Positions 46,233-57,646 of a stretch of 64,000 nucleotides of DNA are shown here, piece after piece. Each line of letters begins with the position of its first letter. The first letter of the stretch is position 1. The notes beneath the pieces were generated by a model. The model did no database searches and was not told where the DNA came from. It saw only the letters and a list, made by a program, of their open reading frames with translations. This DNA is from Rhipidocladum racemiflorum. Its lineage: Eukaryota; Streptophyta; Magnoliopsida; Poales; Poaceae. Position numbers and translations under genes: made by a program. The stretch is from NCBI GenBank assembly GCA_036346355.1, contig CM070579.1, positions 9,796,001 through 9,860,000 of the forward strand, in the 5' to 3' direction.

Positions 46233-49200
46233 TGTAACACCCCGGCATTTAATATGCCCGAATGCTACCAAACATAGATTAAGCAACCTCTAAATACCAC
46301 AATTACAAGTAAATTACAGCAAAGGAGCAAATGCTAATACCAAAAATTTCGGCAGCGTCTCCTTTGTTTTTCCAAGAATTGAAGCAATAGCAATTGCATA
46401 GCAATATATGGCAATATAAGAGACATCTAAAATAGCAATAAATAATGGCATGACAGCAATATAAGTCAAATTTCAAGCATTCAAAGTCTTCATGAGCCAA
46501 ACGAACAATAAGGCTCTCATGACCCAAAACTAGATCATAAACCAATATGCATCACACTAAATTTATTATCAAGACTCCAAATGAATAACTGTGGGAACAA
46601 ATGTGTGAAGCTACGTGTAGGAGTGTGACTAGTTCCCTTCCCCGCATGCCGGTCTCATGGTACCTAAAACAACAAGAAAGGACAAGCGTGAGTTCAACAC
46701 TCAGCAAGTATATTGCAATGGTACAAAAGAACAATTTCATGGCTATAACACCTCACATCATGCCTATCATCTTATTTATGCTCACATATCATTATTCACA
46801 TATCATCATCATCATATATGCAATGCGATGCGATGCACATGTCTCCTGGAAACTCATACCGGTATGGCTGAGTGCACACCCGTCGGTGTGCACCCTCTCT
46901 TCCCTTCCATCCCGAAGATGGAGGGTGCCTACTCCTCGCTTCCATTCACCACGGCGGATGGAATCACGATGTAGGACTTACTCAATGGCGCCCTGGACTA
47001 GTCATAACTTTCTCACTGACCTTACCGGACTAGTTATGACTTTCTCATCGACCCGACCATGTATCATGCCATGTATGCAAACATGCCAACATCATAGATA
47101 ACTTGTACATTAACACATGGCATCACAACATAATAAACCGTATTCATCATATCAATGGCAAACATTAAAGCATGGCATGTGAACATATCATATATTCATT
47201 TTCAACTCATCAAAACTAGCAACCTACAACCCGCTACCCATTCCAATACACTTGCCTCAATGTGACACTACGGTATGGTGTGACATTATAGAATGTGAAA
47301 TTAGAGAATAAAACCTTTCGGCTTGAGGTTTACTCGCGTTTTTGGGCCGTTTGAAGTGATGTGTCACCACGGAGTGTCGTAACCTTTTAAATGGTGCATG
47401 TTAAGGTCAAAAATTTTATGAAATATGGTATGGCAGGTTAAAACCATAAGGTATGGAGGTTAATAACGTTTCCGGGCCGTTTTCGGGGTTTTCGGCCTTC
47501 CCGGGGGAGTTTGGGCCTTAAGTGGGCTTTGGTGGGATGGAGTAGGTCTCCGTAACGGACTAGGATTGGGTGTGGGGGCTGGTAAAAGGGCTCCCCACCA
47601 GCCCTTGGGCGTTCACCCCTGCCCCTTGTGCGCCCTTCCCCCCCACTTGCCCTTGCCCTAGCCGCCTCCCTCCTCCCTTGGCCGTGCGCCTCCCCCTCCT
47701 TTGCCCCATTGCTCCCCACCTCTCCACCACCTCTCCTCCATCCCTTGCTGCCCTAGGGTGGTCTCCACACCTCTGTACCTTGTGGATCCATCCGTTGGAG
47801 CGAGGAGCGAGGAGCGAGGAGCGAGGAGCGTGGAGCGAGGAGCGATCCGCGAGGAGATCTATTGGAGATTCGTTCGTTGGGCAAAGGTATGATCATGGGG
47901 ATCCTTGGGTTTGATCTAGGTACTGTTCTTAGGGTGTTTATGAAGTTTTTAGATCAATTGGTGGTGCTGGGTTGGAGTTCTTTGGGTTAGATCTAGACGT
48001 TGCCACGTTTCTGTTTTCGGGCAGATTGAGCAATCGGGCTAGGGTTCGAGTTTTCGTCGATTTAGAATCCGAATCTGTCCATACGGACTTAAAAGAAGTT
48101 GTAGATAATTTAATTATATTTCCGTGGACATAAAGCACGTTAAAATCCGATCAGCCGTTTCAAAGTTATGGCCGTTTTACCGAGCGTGTTAAAATCTGTG
48201 ACGCGATTGGAACAGATCATAGTAATCTGTAGATTAAACAATTTTAGAGTCCGAATCAGTCTTTCCGTATAACTAGAAAAATGTAGGAAATTTCCTAAGC
48301 TTCGCGATGGTGTACTCTTTTAATCAATTTGGAGTCCCAGAACTCAAGTTATGGCCTTTGCAAGGCTGCTGTCCCGCCGGAACAGAACCTCTGTTTTTAG
48401 GTTTGCAAGTAGTGGGCAATGTCGGGTTAGATGGGGATTTGTGTACTGTTTTGTGGGCATGATTGTGAGTGTGTGATGCCTATGTTCAGGTGGTGTGACA
48501 CCGGGAGTGCCCTCGACTTCCCACAAATCCGTCGCCCGCGGTTGAGGCAAGTGTGTTGTAATGTATAGCGGATTGTAGGTTGCTTGTTGATATTGGATGA
48601 AAGATTGAATACTTGCTATGATCACTTGCCTTGCTTACTGTTTTCCAATGATATATTGAGTATGATTATCATGATATGATGCTATGTGTCTATACTTATC
48701 ATGATTCGATGCCATGTGTAATATTTGTCATGATGAGATGCCATATGTTTATGTACATGTGAAATATGATAATTGGCATAGTTGCATGCATGACATGAGA
48801 TAGGGCGAGGGCGGTGAGAAAGTCATAACTAGTCCGGCAAGGTCGGTGAGAAAGTTATGACTAGTCCGGAACGCCATTGAGTAAGACCTACATCGTGATT
48901 CCATCCACGTGGTGAATGGAAGCGAGGAGTAGGCACCCTCCATCTTCGGGATGGAAGGGGGGAAAAGGGTGCACACCGACGGGTGTGTACTCAACCATAC
49001 CGGTATGAGTTTCTAAGGAGATATGAGCATAGCATTGCATTGCATTGCAATACATATTTAATGATGATGATGTTGTTATGTGCTCAAGTATGAGATGTTA
49101 TATGTGATGTAAGGTATTATTGTCTTGTAAATGATCTTGTTGTCCATTACAATATGCTTGCTGAGTTTTCGAACTCACGCTTGTGTTTTATGTTGTTTTT

Positions 49201-50846
49201 AGGTACTTTGAGATCGGCATGCGGGAAAAAGGGGTCTAGCTACACTTCTACACGTAGCTCCACCATCATAGTCCATAATTAATCACTTGGAGACATGATA
49301 TTAAGAGTTGTGCCATAAACTTAATGTAGGGTTTAATTTAGCATGCTTGTGATTCCTTATTTGCTTGGTTATAGCTTATGAAGTGGTTGAGCATGCTTTT
49401 ATTGGCGTAATTTGATGATATATCCATTTATGTTGATGTTTTATTTGTCGTGTGCTATGACATATCTTGCCATGATATTGATATTGTGTTAATTCATGTT
49501 AAAACAAAGGAGATGCTGCCGAAATCTCGGTTTTTAGCATGTGCGCCTTTGCTGGAATTTATGTTTAATTGTGGTATTTAGATGTTGTTTAGTTTATGTT
49601 TGGTAGCATTCAGGCTTATTAAATGCCGGGGTGTTACACTCAACCACGGGCGGTGGATTGGCGAGAAGTAGAGGGCACTCCCGGGGTCACACCACCTGCA
49701 CATAGGTACCACACACTCAAAATCATGCCCACAAAACAATACGCAAACACTCTTCTACCCCGACTTCGCAAACTACTCGCAAAACCCAAAAACAGAGGTG
49801 TTGTCCCGTCGGGACAGCAGACTTCCAACGAGCATAACTCGGGTTCTAAGACTCCGAATCGATTAAACGAGTATATCCTCGCGTAGCTTAAGAAATTTCC
49901 TAACTTTTTATAAGTATATGGAAAAACTGATTCGGCCTCTAAAGTGGTTTAATCTACAGAATACCGTGATCTGTTCTAATGTCGTCACAGTTTTGAACAC
50001 GCTCGGTAAAACGAGCATAACTTTCAAAGGGCTGATCAAAATTAAGCATTCTTTACGTAAAATTAAAGGTATTTCAATTACCTACAACTTCTTCAATAGG
50101 CGGATGACCAAATTCCGATTCTAAATTGGCGAAAACTCAAACCCTAGGTCCACTGCACAATCTGCCCGAAGCAGAGAACGTGGCAAGCTCTAGATTTCAT
50201 CTAATCTACCCAATCACAGCACCACCAATTGATCTAAAAACATGATATCAACCACTAGAACAGTACCTAGACCAACCCCAAGGATTCCTGTGGCCATACC
50301 TTCGCCCGACGAATGAAGAACCAACGGATCTCCTCCCGGTTCGCGCGATCTCCTTCCTCGCTCCAAATCCACCGGATCTCCTCGTCGCGGAGCACTCCAA
50401 TGGACGGGTCTGTGGGGTGGTGAGGTGGATAACTCCCCTAGGGGCAGCAAGGGTGGTGGAGAGGGGAGGGGAGGCGCACAAGGTGAGGGAGGGGGCGTGA
50501 GGGAGGGAGGAGGCGCGTGGGAGGAAGGCAAGGGGGCAGCTAGGGTTTTTCAAGGGGGGCGCAAGGGGCAGGGGCAGGGGTGGGGCGCACATAAGGGTAG
50601 GGGGAGGTGCACCAACCAGCCCAAATAGGTCTCCTACTCCCACATGGACTCGAACACCTTCCCAACAAAGCCCACAGAACTTTCCCTTAGGCCCAAACCT
50701 CTCCGGAAAGGCCCAAACTCCCGGAATCGGCCTGGAAACGCGATTAAACTTCATACCGTATGGTTTCAACCTCCGATTTCACATTTCATAATGTTATGAC
50801 CTCAACATTCACATTTTATAAGATTACGACACTCCGTGGTGTCACA
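46233..50846 (-). mobile_element. Solo LTR B, interrupted by solo LTR C
   Basis: Top-strand start TGTAACACCCCGGCATTT and end GACACTCCGTGGTGTCACA, the reverse complement of the solo LTR A ends. The flanks are GCGGC at 46228-46232 and 50847-50851. Excluding C and one CTCAA, the length is about 2.23 kb, close to A (2204 bp). Confidence 0.92.
47261..49638 (+). mobile_element. Solo LTR C, nested in B in opposite orientation
   Basis: It begins TGTGACACTACGGTATGG and ends CCGGGGTGTTACA, flanked by CTCAA at 47256-47260 and 49639-49643. B sequence reads on across the junction (ACACTTGCCTCAA, then CCACGGGCGG). C is about 150 bp longer than its relatives because its start is partly repeated: a second TGTGTCACCACGGAGTG occurs at 47360. 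Confidence 0.92.
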
Positions 50847-51607
50847 GCGGCGGAGGACGGCGGAATCAGCGGGAAACGGCGAAAAACCGCGGCGGAGCAC
50901 GAATCCAACTTCGACGAGCGATTGCGGGCTGGCGGCGGCGGCTGGAGCTCGAAGACCTAGGGCTACGGGTGCGCACAGAAAAGGCGGTCACGACACGAGT
51001 GGCGGAGCATTAAATAGCCCCCTCGACGTCCGTGAAATCCGCAGAAAACGAGGCCCACACGGGCGCGGCGGTGAAATCCGGCGAGGATTCGGATAGGGCG
51101 ACGTGGCCGCATCCTGGCCATACACGTGTCCGCGATCGACGGCCACGATCGCGTCGGGCGCGAACGGGTTCGCACGGGCACGTGCTCGGGTGACGTGGCG
51201 CAATCTCGGCCGTTGGATTTCGATCCGACGGTTGAGAGGTTAGGGTTTAGTCGGGCTCGGGTCCGCTCGAACACGGCTCGGTCGGACTCGAGTCAGACTC
51301 GGGTCTGGCTCGGTCGGATGAACAGTAAAACCCGTTAGGGTTTTCCTGCGATTTAATATTTAAAATAACTCCATTAATTTAAGAAAAATAGCAAAATAAT
51401 CAGAAAAATTCTGGAAAATACTTTGAGACATTTTGGACTCAAATAAAATATTTCCAATAAAAATTTATTTGAAACTTTTAATTATTTAATTATCTCAAAA
51501 GGGAATAAATTCAAATTAAATCCAAATAAATCCCATAAAATTTCAAAAATTCTCAAGAGTGCAAAATATCAATTAAATTTATAAAAAGAAAAATTTGGGG
51601 TGCTACA

Positions 51608-52197
51608 ATATTGTTCATCTTGTTGTCATTTTTATACTGATGAAATCTTTTCGTCAATCAGAATAGCGAATAAAAAGTTATGGCAAAAATAAAAAATATA
51701 TTCGTGTACAAACTAGTAAACGCATTACTAGTTAGATGGCCATGGTTCTGATCTTATTACTAACGCGTTTCAGCAGTAAATTGTTGTTCATAGAGTAGTG
51801 AATTGATGTTCATTTTATAGTAAAATTTGAAGCACATGCATGATTGTAACGTTTGCTGCCTTGGATCCTAGTATTTGTGCTCAGTGTTACTATCTAGTCT
51901 GTTCGATGTTAACCATCGAGTATGCTGATTTTTATTACTACATTTTTCACTGATTTTATCAATGTACATGCGGATAATACATTAAGATTTACTAGTTTAT
52001 CCATGTTACATTATATCATCTTCTACATTTTTTACTATCGATAATGTGGCTAACGCTAGCGCCTCATTAAATGTTGCCGCTTGTTTTTTGGGTCCAAGTT
52101 ATTTTTTTGGCTGTCCGCTAGCTAACACTATTCTTTCTTCACACGTTTCGATCAGTGCATGGAAAAGTCTAATTTGCGCGTAGGCGCAGATACCGTG

Positions 52198-52200
<3 letters not shown>
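51608..52200. repeat. Continuation of the AT-rich tandem tract
   Basis: It resumes exactly where 17718 stopped (CATATTGTTCATCTT; ATATT is duplicated) and continues with GTTCTGATCTTATTAC at 51745, then the GTTACTATCTAGTCT lead-in at 51889. It then decays into unique AT-rich DNA. Reading across the deleted Gypsy element restores a unit of about 255 bp, within the range of the others. Confidence 0.8.

Positions 52201-52203
<3 letters not shown>

Positions 52204-52257
<54 letters not shown>
52204..52257. repeat. AT dinucleotide microsatellite, about 54 bp
   Basis: About 27 uninterrupted AT repeats. Overlapping ORFs made of tyrosine and isoleucine are artefacts of this run. Confidence 0.95.
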
Positions 52258-52260
<3 letters not shown>

Positions 52261-53520
52261 CAATGCATCTGTTCGCGCAAAAAACGTGAAGAGGGGTTTT
52301 CGGCCTCGAACACACAAGATAAACGCCGGGTTTGCAGAGCGTGCCAGTCAATTTGACCTGAAATTGACAAGGTAGAGTTTGTAATTTGATCAAAGCCGAT
52401 GAACAAGGATCTATCGGCTTTTCGCTAGTCGGCAAGAACCGATTAGGAGATAACTAGATCAACCGATTCTGATTGATCCGGATACAAGGTAAAATCGGCT
52501 TCGGGAAGGCGATGCACAACAAAACGAAGCAAATCAAACCTGGGTGAAATCGGCTAAAATCCAACAATCGGCGATGCGCAACTATGTTGATTCCGTCGAT
52601 TTGCAGAGAGATCTATGAAGCTAAAACAATGTAAAGAAAAGTTTGTAAAAAGTAGATGTGGGTGTTGTTGGATTGATTTTTTTCTTTGCTTGACGCTCAC
52701 CTCCTTTTATAACACGCCTGGCCGATCCGAGTTGTACATGGATACGGTGCATTTACCCGTATCGGCCTCTTATCTGATTTCCTTTCCTTTTTAGAAACGG
52801 TTTCCTTTTCCGAGTCGTTTACCGATTCCTTATTATACGAATACTTCTTTTCCGATTCAGACCGATTTCAATGCATGCTGAATTTTGGTGCAAACAGCAT
52901 CATATTATAAATTTTATCGATATAACTGGTATTAAACGATATCGAAGCTTGTATAGGTAGTATTGATCAGTATAATCGGTATCGAAACCGATACGAAATC
53001 TAGAGCTGCTTTATACTGGTTGTGTTGAAACCCATACGTACACACTGTATTAATAACTACGGTACTAGCACCGTAGCAACGACTATAGTAGTTATTTCTT
53101 GCCCTCACAAAAAATCGCAAATGGCCTTTTTTTTAATTTGGAAGGATCTATCCGCGATTTAAAGAATTGAAGGAGTTTTTCATAAAAATGCCGAGATGAT
53201 AGGTGGACATGACCCGAGACTCTCAAACCTCTCGGATGTAATTGGGTTATAATTTGCTGCAACGCCTATAGTAGTTATCCGCAAACGTACAAGATGCACT
53301 CGCAGAAACCGTAAGCTGCTTGCTTTCTACCCCACTCGCTAGAGTGGACAATCTATATACTAGAGATCCACGTTACCACTTACCATCACGAAGCCTTTTG
53401 ACAGGAGCAAGCCTTTTGACAAGAGCACGTCCGAGTCAACGTCAGTAATGGAAGTCGGAAAGAGAGAGGCCTCGCCGAGCACGACACCAAACTACATCAC
53501 CACATTGCCCACGTTAGGTA
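52258..53520. other. Non-coding, LTR-like part then unclassified
   Basis: The 52380-52900 part repeats AATCGGCTT and ACCGATT motifs and has a minus-strand TATAAAAGG at 52703-52711, in the style of a retrotransposon LTR on the minus strand. No TG/CA ends, primer site or partner LTR could be found. From 52900 to 53520 I see nothing recognisable. Confidence 0.35.
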
Positions 53521-53524
53521 TGTA

Positions 53525-53745
53525 GTGTTACAGATAATAGTTGTTTATAATGTACTTTTATATTATTTATAGATTTAAAAACAATTCATACAGTGAATTA
53601 TTTATATAGTCGGCTATAATAATTTTTTATATATCTAATAGCTTGTCTATACAATAGTATAAATAGTCTAAAATTATCTATAAAATCATCTATTAAATAG
53701 CAAACAATATTTTTCTCTCTCTTCCTCTCTTCTACATTACCTAAA
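53525..53745. repeat. AT-rich dispersed MITE-like repeat
   Basis: Motifs TATAGTCGGCTATAATAA and ACAATAGTATAAATAGTC and the TTTTTCTCTCTCTTCC tail resemble the reverse complement of 11440-11650. The two loci are about 42 kb apart and in opposite orientations. Terminal repeats and target duplications are unclear. Confidence 0.5.
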
Positions 53746-54324
53746 ATCCTACTAGCATTAGCTTACAAACATCCTACTTGGCTTCATCCACCTCACTAGA
53801 ACAGTTTTTGATTGCTTTATATATTTTTTTTGGCAACTTTGCGTCCAGTTCCTATCAATGACAAGTGCCTGGCTGGCTGTACGGTCAACAGATTCGTTCG
53901 ATCAGATACCCTTCTTGAGCACTCCACAAGCAAACAAAGCGAGCTGGGCGAGCTGTTCTTAATTGCAAACATGGGCTGCAACATAAACAATAGCAATATA
54001 CTAATATATTCCTGCATGAAAAAATTAATCTAAGGTTTGCCTGAGATCTACAAAGCTCAGAATCTCTCCTCAGAGAGCTATAAGATCAAAGCGGCCATAA
54101 ATAACAAATGCAAGATGCAGCGACCCCAGGAAGCACGGCACATGTTGCCAACCTCTCGGCAAGTGCATGTGTTTAAAGTAATATTTATACGTCCACGATG
54201 AAGTGATTCCGATTAGTGGCGTCGACAAGGTAGGTTCGGGGAGAAAAGACAATGGTGATGTGCATGCAGATGACAGACCGATACAACGGAAAAGGAAAGA
54301 AGATGGGCACTAGACCGTAAAAAA

Positions 54325-54658
54325 AAGCTTCATCTCACGAGTTACTCGAGTTCGGTTCAGTTCAACTCAATTGAGCTTCAAACGAGTCGAACTCGAGTTC
54401 GATCTCGAGCTCACGAGCTTCATCGAGCCGAGCTCGAATAGCTCACGAGTCTACTCGAATTTGGATCGAGCTTCTTAAACCAAGCTTACTTGAGCTTGTT
54501 ACTAAGCTTTCCAAACTTACCAGGTTTATTGAGCTTACTCGAGCCGAGCTCGACCTAACTCGAGTTTCAACCGACCCAAGCTCGAGTCTGAATAAGACTC
54601 GAACACAAACTCAAGCTCGGCTCGAACTTTACCGGGCTCGAGCTCGCTTACAGCCCTA
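54325..54658. mobile_element. hAT-type element end with GAGCTCGAG subterminal repeats
   Basis: The right end reads complementary to TAGGGCTGTAAGCGAGCTCG, a hAT-style terminus. The preceding 330 bp are crowded with GAGCTCGAG, ACTCGAG and GAGCCGAGCTCG motifs. No matching left terminus was found, so this is probably a truncated or heavily decayed non-autonomous element. Confidence 0.55.
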
Positions 54659-55266
54659 ATGGGCAGCAAGAAGTGCCACGAGCCTATACGTGATCTAACA
54701 AGGGGATGTAAGATCGAATTATTAGTAGGGTCTATCCACATAAATGACAATAACAAGGTACACTGAATTAGACGAGTCGAATTTTAGATTCGGATAATGC
54801 CTCACCGCCTTTAAGTGTGTTGAGTAATTTAATCAGATCACAAGAGCTGAGAGGACAAGTTCCTATGCACTTTCAATATTGCATAGCAAAGGAATTTGTG
54901 TTATCAAAAGAACTGTTAAACATATAACATCATACACTCAATGCTGTATATTCGAATATTTCATGTAATACCTCGAGGTATTTTCATTCAAGAAACCTGA
55001 TACTGTTCATACAAAGATACTGCTCATGCAAAATATGAAACTGTTTGTACAAACTGATTCTCGTAACCAAATATTACAAGGCTATGTCCTAGTCAGATCA
55101 ACAGTACGCAGGTGGATTTCACACGTCATTTTCCACCCTAACAATCGAACTTAAAACACTATTAGGGCTTCTATTTGAAGTTTGAACAGCTTGTCATCTT
55201 CAAGGTTCTTGCTTTCTTCTTGAAGTGGTCCACCGTTCACTCCATCCATTCCCAGTGCTTGTTAAT
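54659..55266. other. Non-coding intergenic sequence
   Basis: No ORF with recognisable features, repeat or RNA gene. It may hold the 3' UTR of the fragment whose stop codon is at 55267-55269. Confidence 0.4.
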
Positions 55267-55741
55267 TCATTGATGTGTCTTTGCTGCTTCTATCTTTTCT
55301 GCTCTTGGAACAATCCCGACAGGTAGTGAGTGTTTTGGAACACTGCAATGTAAAAGAAATTGATAGGAAAAAAAGAGTCAAGGCAAGTCTGTCAAGCAAT
55401 GATTTTTCAGGCATCAGTGATCATGCACTTGCTAGACTTCATTATTTTTCAGGTAGAACATAGCAAATATGTCCATGTTATTTCACGACATCAGTTTCAG
55501 TAATTAACAATCATGAAACTTTACAACATTAGAATTGGACATAAAAATAAGGTGTGATACCATAAATTGCAAGATACACCAAGAAACCAGAGTTAAAGAG
55601 ATCTGTTAAATAGATGCGTACTTGCCATCGAATTTCTCTGGGTGTACAACAGACGGAAAAATGAGCAGTTCAGTGTTACTGCCAACAACAGCTTTCAAGG
55701 CTGCTTCATCCTCCATAACTTCCTTCACCTCTTCAATTGGT
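55267..55741 (-). other. Two coding-looking exons of an unknown gene or gene fragment
   Basis: On the minus strand, exon 55622-55741 follows an acceptor (GCCTGCAG) and ends in a donor (GGCAA/GTACGC). It encodes PIEEVKEVMEDEAALKAVVG and NTELLIFPSVVHPEKFDG. Exon 55267-55342 follows CATTGCAG and, joined in phase, gives VPKHSLPVGIVPRAEKIEAA, then a TGA. The frame is preserved across the intron and the composition is unlike its AT-rich surroundings. I do not recognise the protein. No convincing upstream exon was found before the AFB gene stop at 57647, so it is either a fragment or the end of a gene whose other exons I cannot see. Confidence 0.4.
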
Positions 55742-57646
55742 CTGCAGGCAGCAACAAGAACATTAGAACTCTAAATTAACTGGGAGCTACTTAAAAATGA
55801 GCAAGCAGATAAACACAAAAGGTTCTGAATATTGAAGAACACATGCCATGAGGCATGTTGAAAGAACAATGCAATGCTTACAGAGCACTAACAAGATGTT
55901 CTTCAGAAACTACAATAATATCCAATAGGTAAATTACACTATCTGAGTTTAATTACATAAACTACTCACATTTGATATGTATGGACCAACATTAAAAATA
56001 ACAAAGAACTCAAGTTTGCATTCTCATTTGAAAACCTCAAGAATTGGAGACAATGAATCACGCCTATACACATGCACAAGAATTATTCCAGTGTTCGCAC
56101 AAATCACCAGTCGATGCTATTTATCCCGACTCATTTTCTTTCTATAGAGGCAATAAATGATCCTTGAACACATAGGTAGAAACACTAGATTAATTTACAA
56201 TCATCTGATTTTAATATTAACACATGCAAATGGAAGGTACTGTACGTCCACCATTGCATAAGGCAAAATTCAAGTTCCTTTGGCCAAAAAAGATATATGC
56301 CAACTACATCCGAAAACAGGAAAGCTCAAGATCCAAGTAGATGATGAAATTGTAATATGAAGATGTTCCAATATGGCTTACCAATAGCAGTGGGTGAACA
56401 AAGGAGCAAGATCCGTTGCCATCACCGCCCCGCCTTGGACCACCGTGGACGCATTGGCGAAGTCGTCAGTGCCACCATGGACTCAACGAATCTTCCCTCT
56501 CAAAGATTGTACCATGGCTACAAGGTGTGCCGCTACCCTCAGGGAGGGGCAACATCCAGGCATGGAGCCAGCTCCCACACGTTGTGGAGCCAGGGAGAGT
56601 CAGATTTGGGGATCTAGAGTTTCCTCAAGCAAGACAGTGGCACTTGGGGTGGACGACAACGCCAGCGAGAAGGTTTTAGTAAAATGTCCTGGGCAAAGGG
56701 GGTCACGTGTAAAATGTACACCTGCGGGTTGATCACAAATGATCTGAATGCTTGGTACACGAACAAATGGCTTGGATCAAAATTCAGACTTTCAGGAAAA
56801 GAGGGATTTCTAGTGAAATGTTCCTGGGCATTCATTGCAACAATGGAACAGTAATGCTGTTGTACTCCAGAACCATGTTCAAGGCAATGAGACTGATGAT
56901 GACAATTGAGTAACTGAAAAGTAAAATATAATAGGACAAAACTAAAAATTGCTGATTAAATTTCAATTCATCCAGTAGCTTTCTGACTAATAACAAAAAC
57001 AAGGTGACACCAAGAATGTAAGGGATAATGGCCTTAAAAGGTCTACAAAAACATGTGAAAGCTACAAACAAAGGGGGACTTTACCATAGTTGATATTGAC
57101 ATCATCTACAGCACAGGAAGTAGATGATCAGCCAGTGTAATCGACATAGCCATAGGCATTCCTGTGTCTGAACAGATGAATAAAACAAACGTCACCAAAG
57201 AAACCATCTAAAACCTCCTAACTGGAGTCTGGTCGCAACCAGTCCCTACTCATCATCTGCTGTAATTTTGGGATCAGTTGAAGTGCGAGGAAATAATTCT
57301 GATCCCCCTTTGGCTTCAAGTGTCTCACAGATGTTGCTCAAGAAGATACACATATAAACAATGTACTAAACTGCTTCAACTGCACATGCCAACTCATCAA
57401 CAAAGCAATTTGAGATTTTTTTTAGAGAAGAAAATCTGCTGCCCCTTGGCTCCCCTGGATGATGCATGACTGTTCCCTGTGAAATTATGAAAAACAACCG
57501 CAGGAAACTTTCGTCCACTAGCTCTGGTTAACTCGATCAGGAATCAACTAGTTCGATCAGGAACAACAGTACACACATGATCAGCACAACTGGACAAGAA
57601 AGGTCGGCTTTCAATGGCAATTCAACTCCAACAACAAAATAAACAA
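55742..57646. other. Sequence between AFB stop codon and the downstream exons
   Basis: The part next to 57646 should contain the AFB 3' UTR on the minus strand; I cannot place the polyadenylation site. A GC-richer island at 56395-56740 interrupts AT-rich DNA but shows no domain on either strand. It could be a gene fragment or an insertion. Nothing else is recognised. Confidence 0.35.

Larger units (their letters stand above)
17719..51607 (-). mobile_element. Tekay/Del-type chromovirus (Ty3/Gypsy), nested host element
   Basis: This is one minus-strand LTR retrotransposon with a 5' LTR at 43456-51607, primer site at 43435-43451, leader ORF, gag, protease, RT, RNase H, integrase, chromodomain, polypurine tract at 23528-23541 and a 3' LTR at 17719-23527. 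It is flanked by ATATT at 17714-17718 and 51608-51612; the first LTR base has mutated from T to G. The tandem-repeat tract reads continuously across once the element is removed. Without nested insertions each LTR is about 3.5-3.6 kb. The clade call rests on the C-terminal chromodomain, long LTRs and initiator-Met primer site. All coding domains carry stops or frameshifts, so it is dead. Confidence 0.9.
43456..51607 (-). mobile_element. 5' LTR of the chromovirus, with two nested solo LTRs
   Basis: On the minus strand it starts TGTAGCACCCC at 51607 and ends GGGTCCCGACA at 43456. Without the B/C insertion (46233-50846 plus one GCGGC) it is about 3.5 kb, collinear with the 3' LTR. Shared blocks include the ATTTAATTATTGAAT-type AT region, TGACGTCA clusters near 45300-45560 and the GATCTAGATC repeats near 45890-45970. 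LTR ORFs have no protein domains. Confidence 0.9.

Noticed and set aside
52099..52435. ORFs with strings of Ile-Tyr or Tyr-Ile
   Set aside because: Produced by the AT microsatellite at 52204-52257.
56357..56732. Three overlapping plus-strand ORFs in the GC-rich island below the AFB gene
   Set aside because: Open in all frames simultaneously, with no splice context and no recognisable domain.
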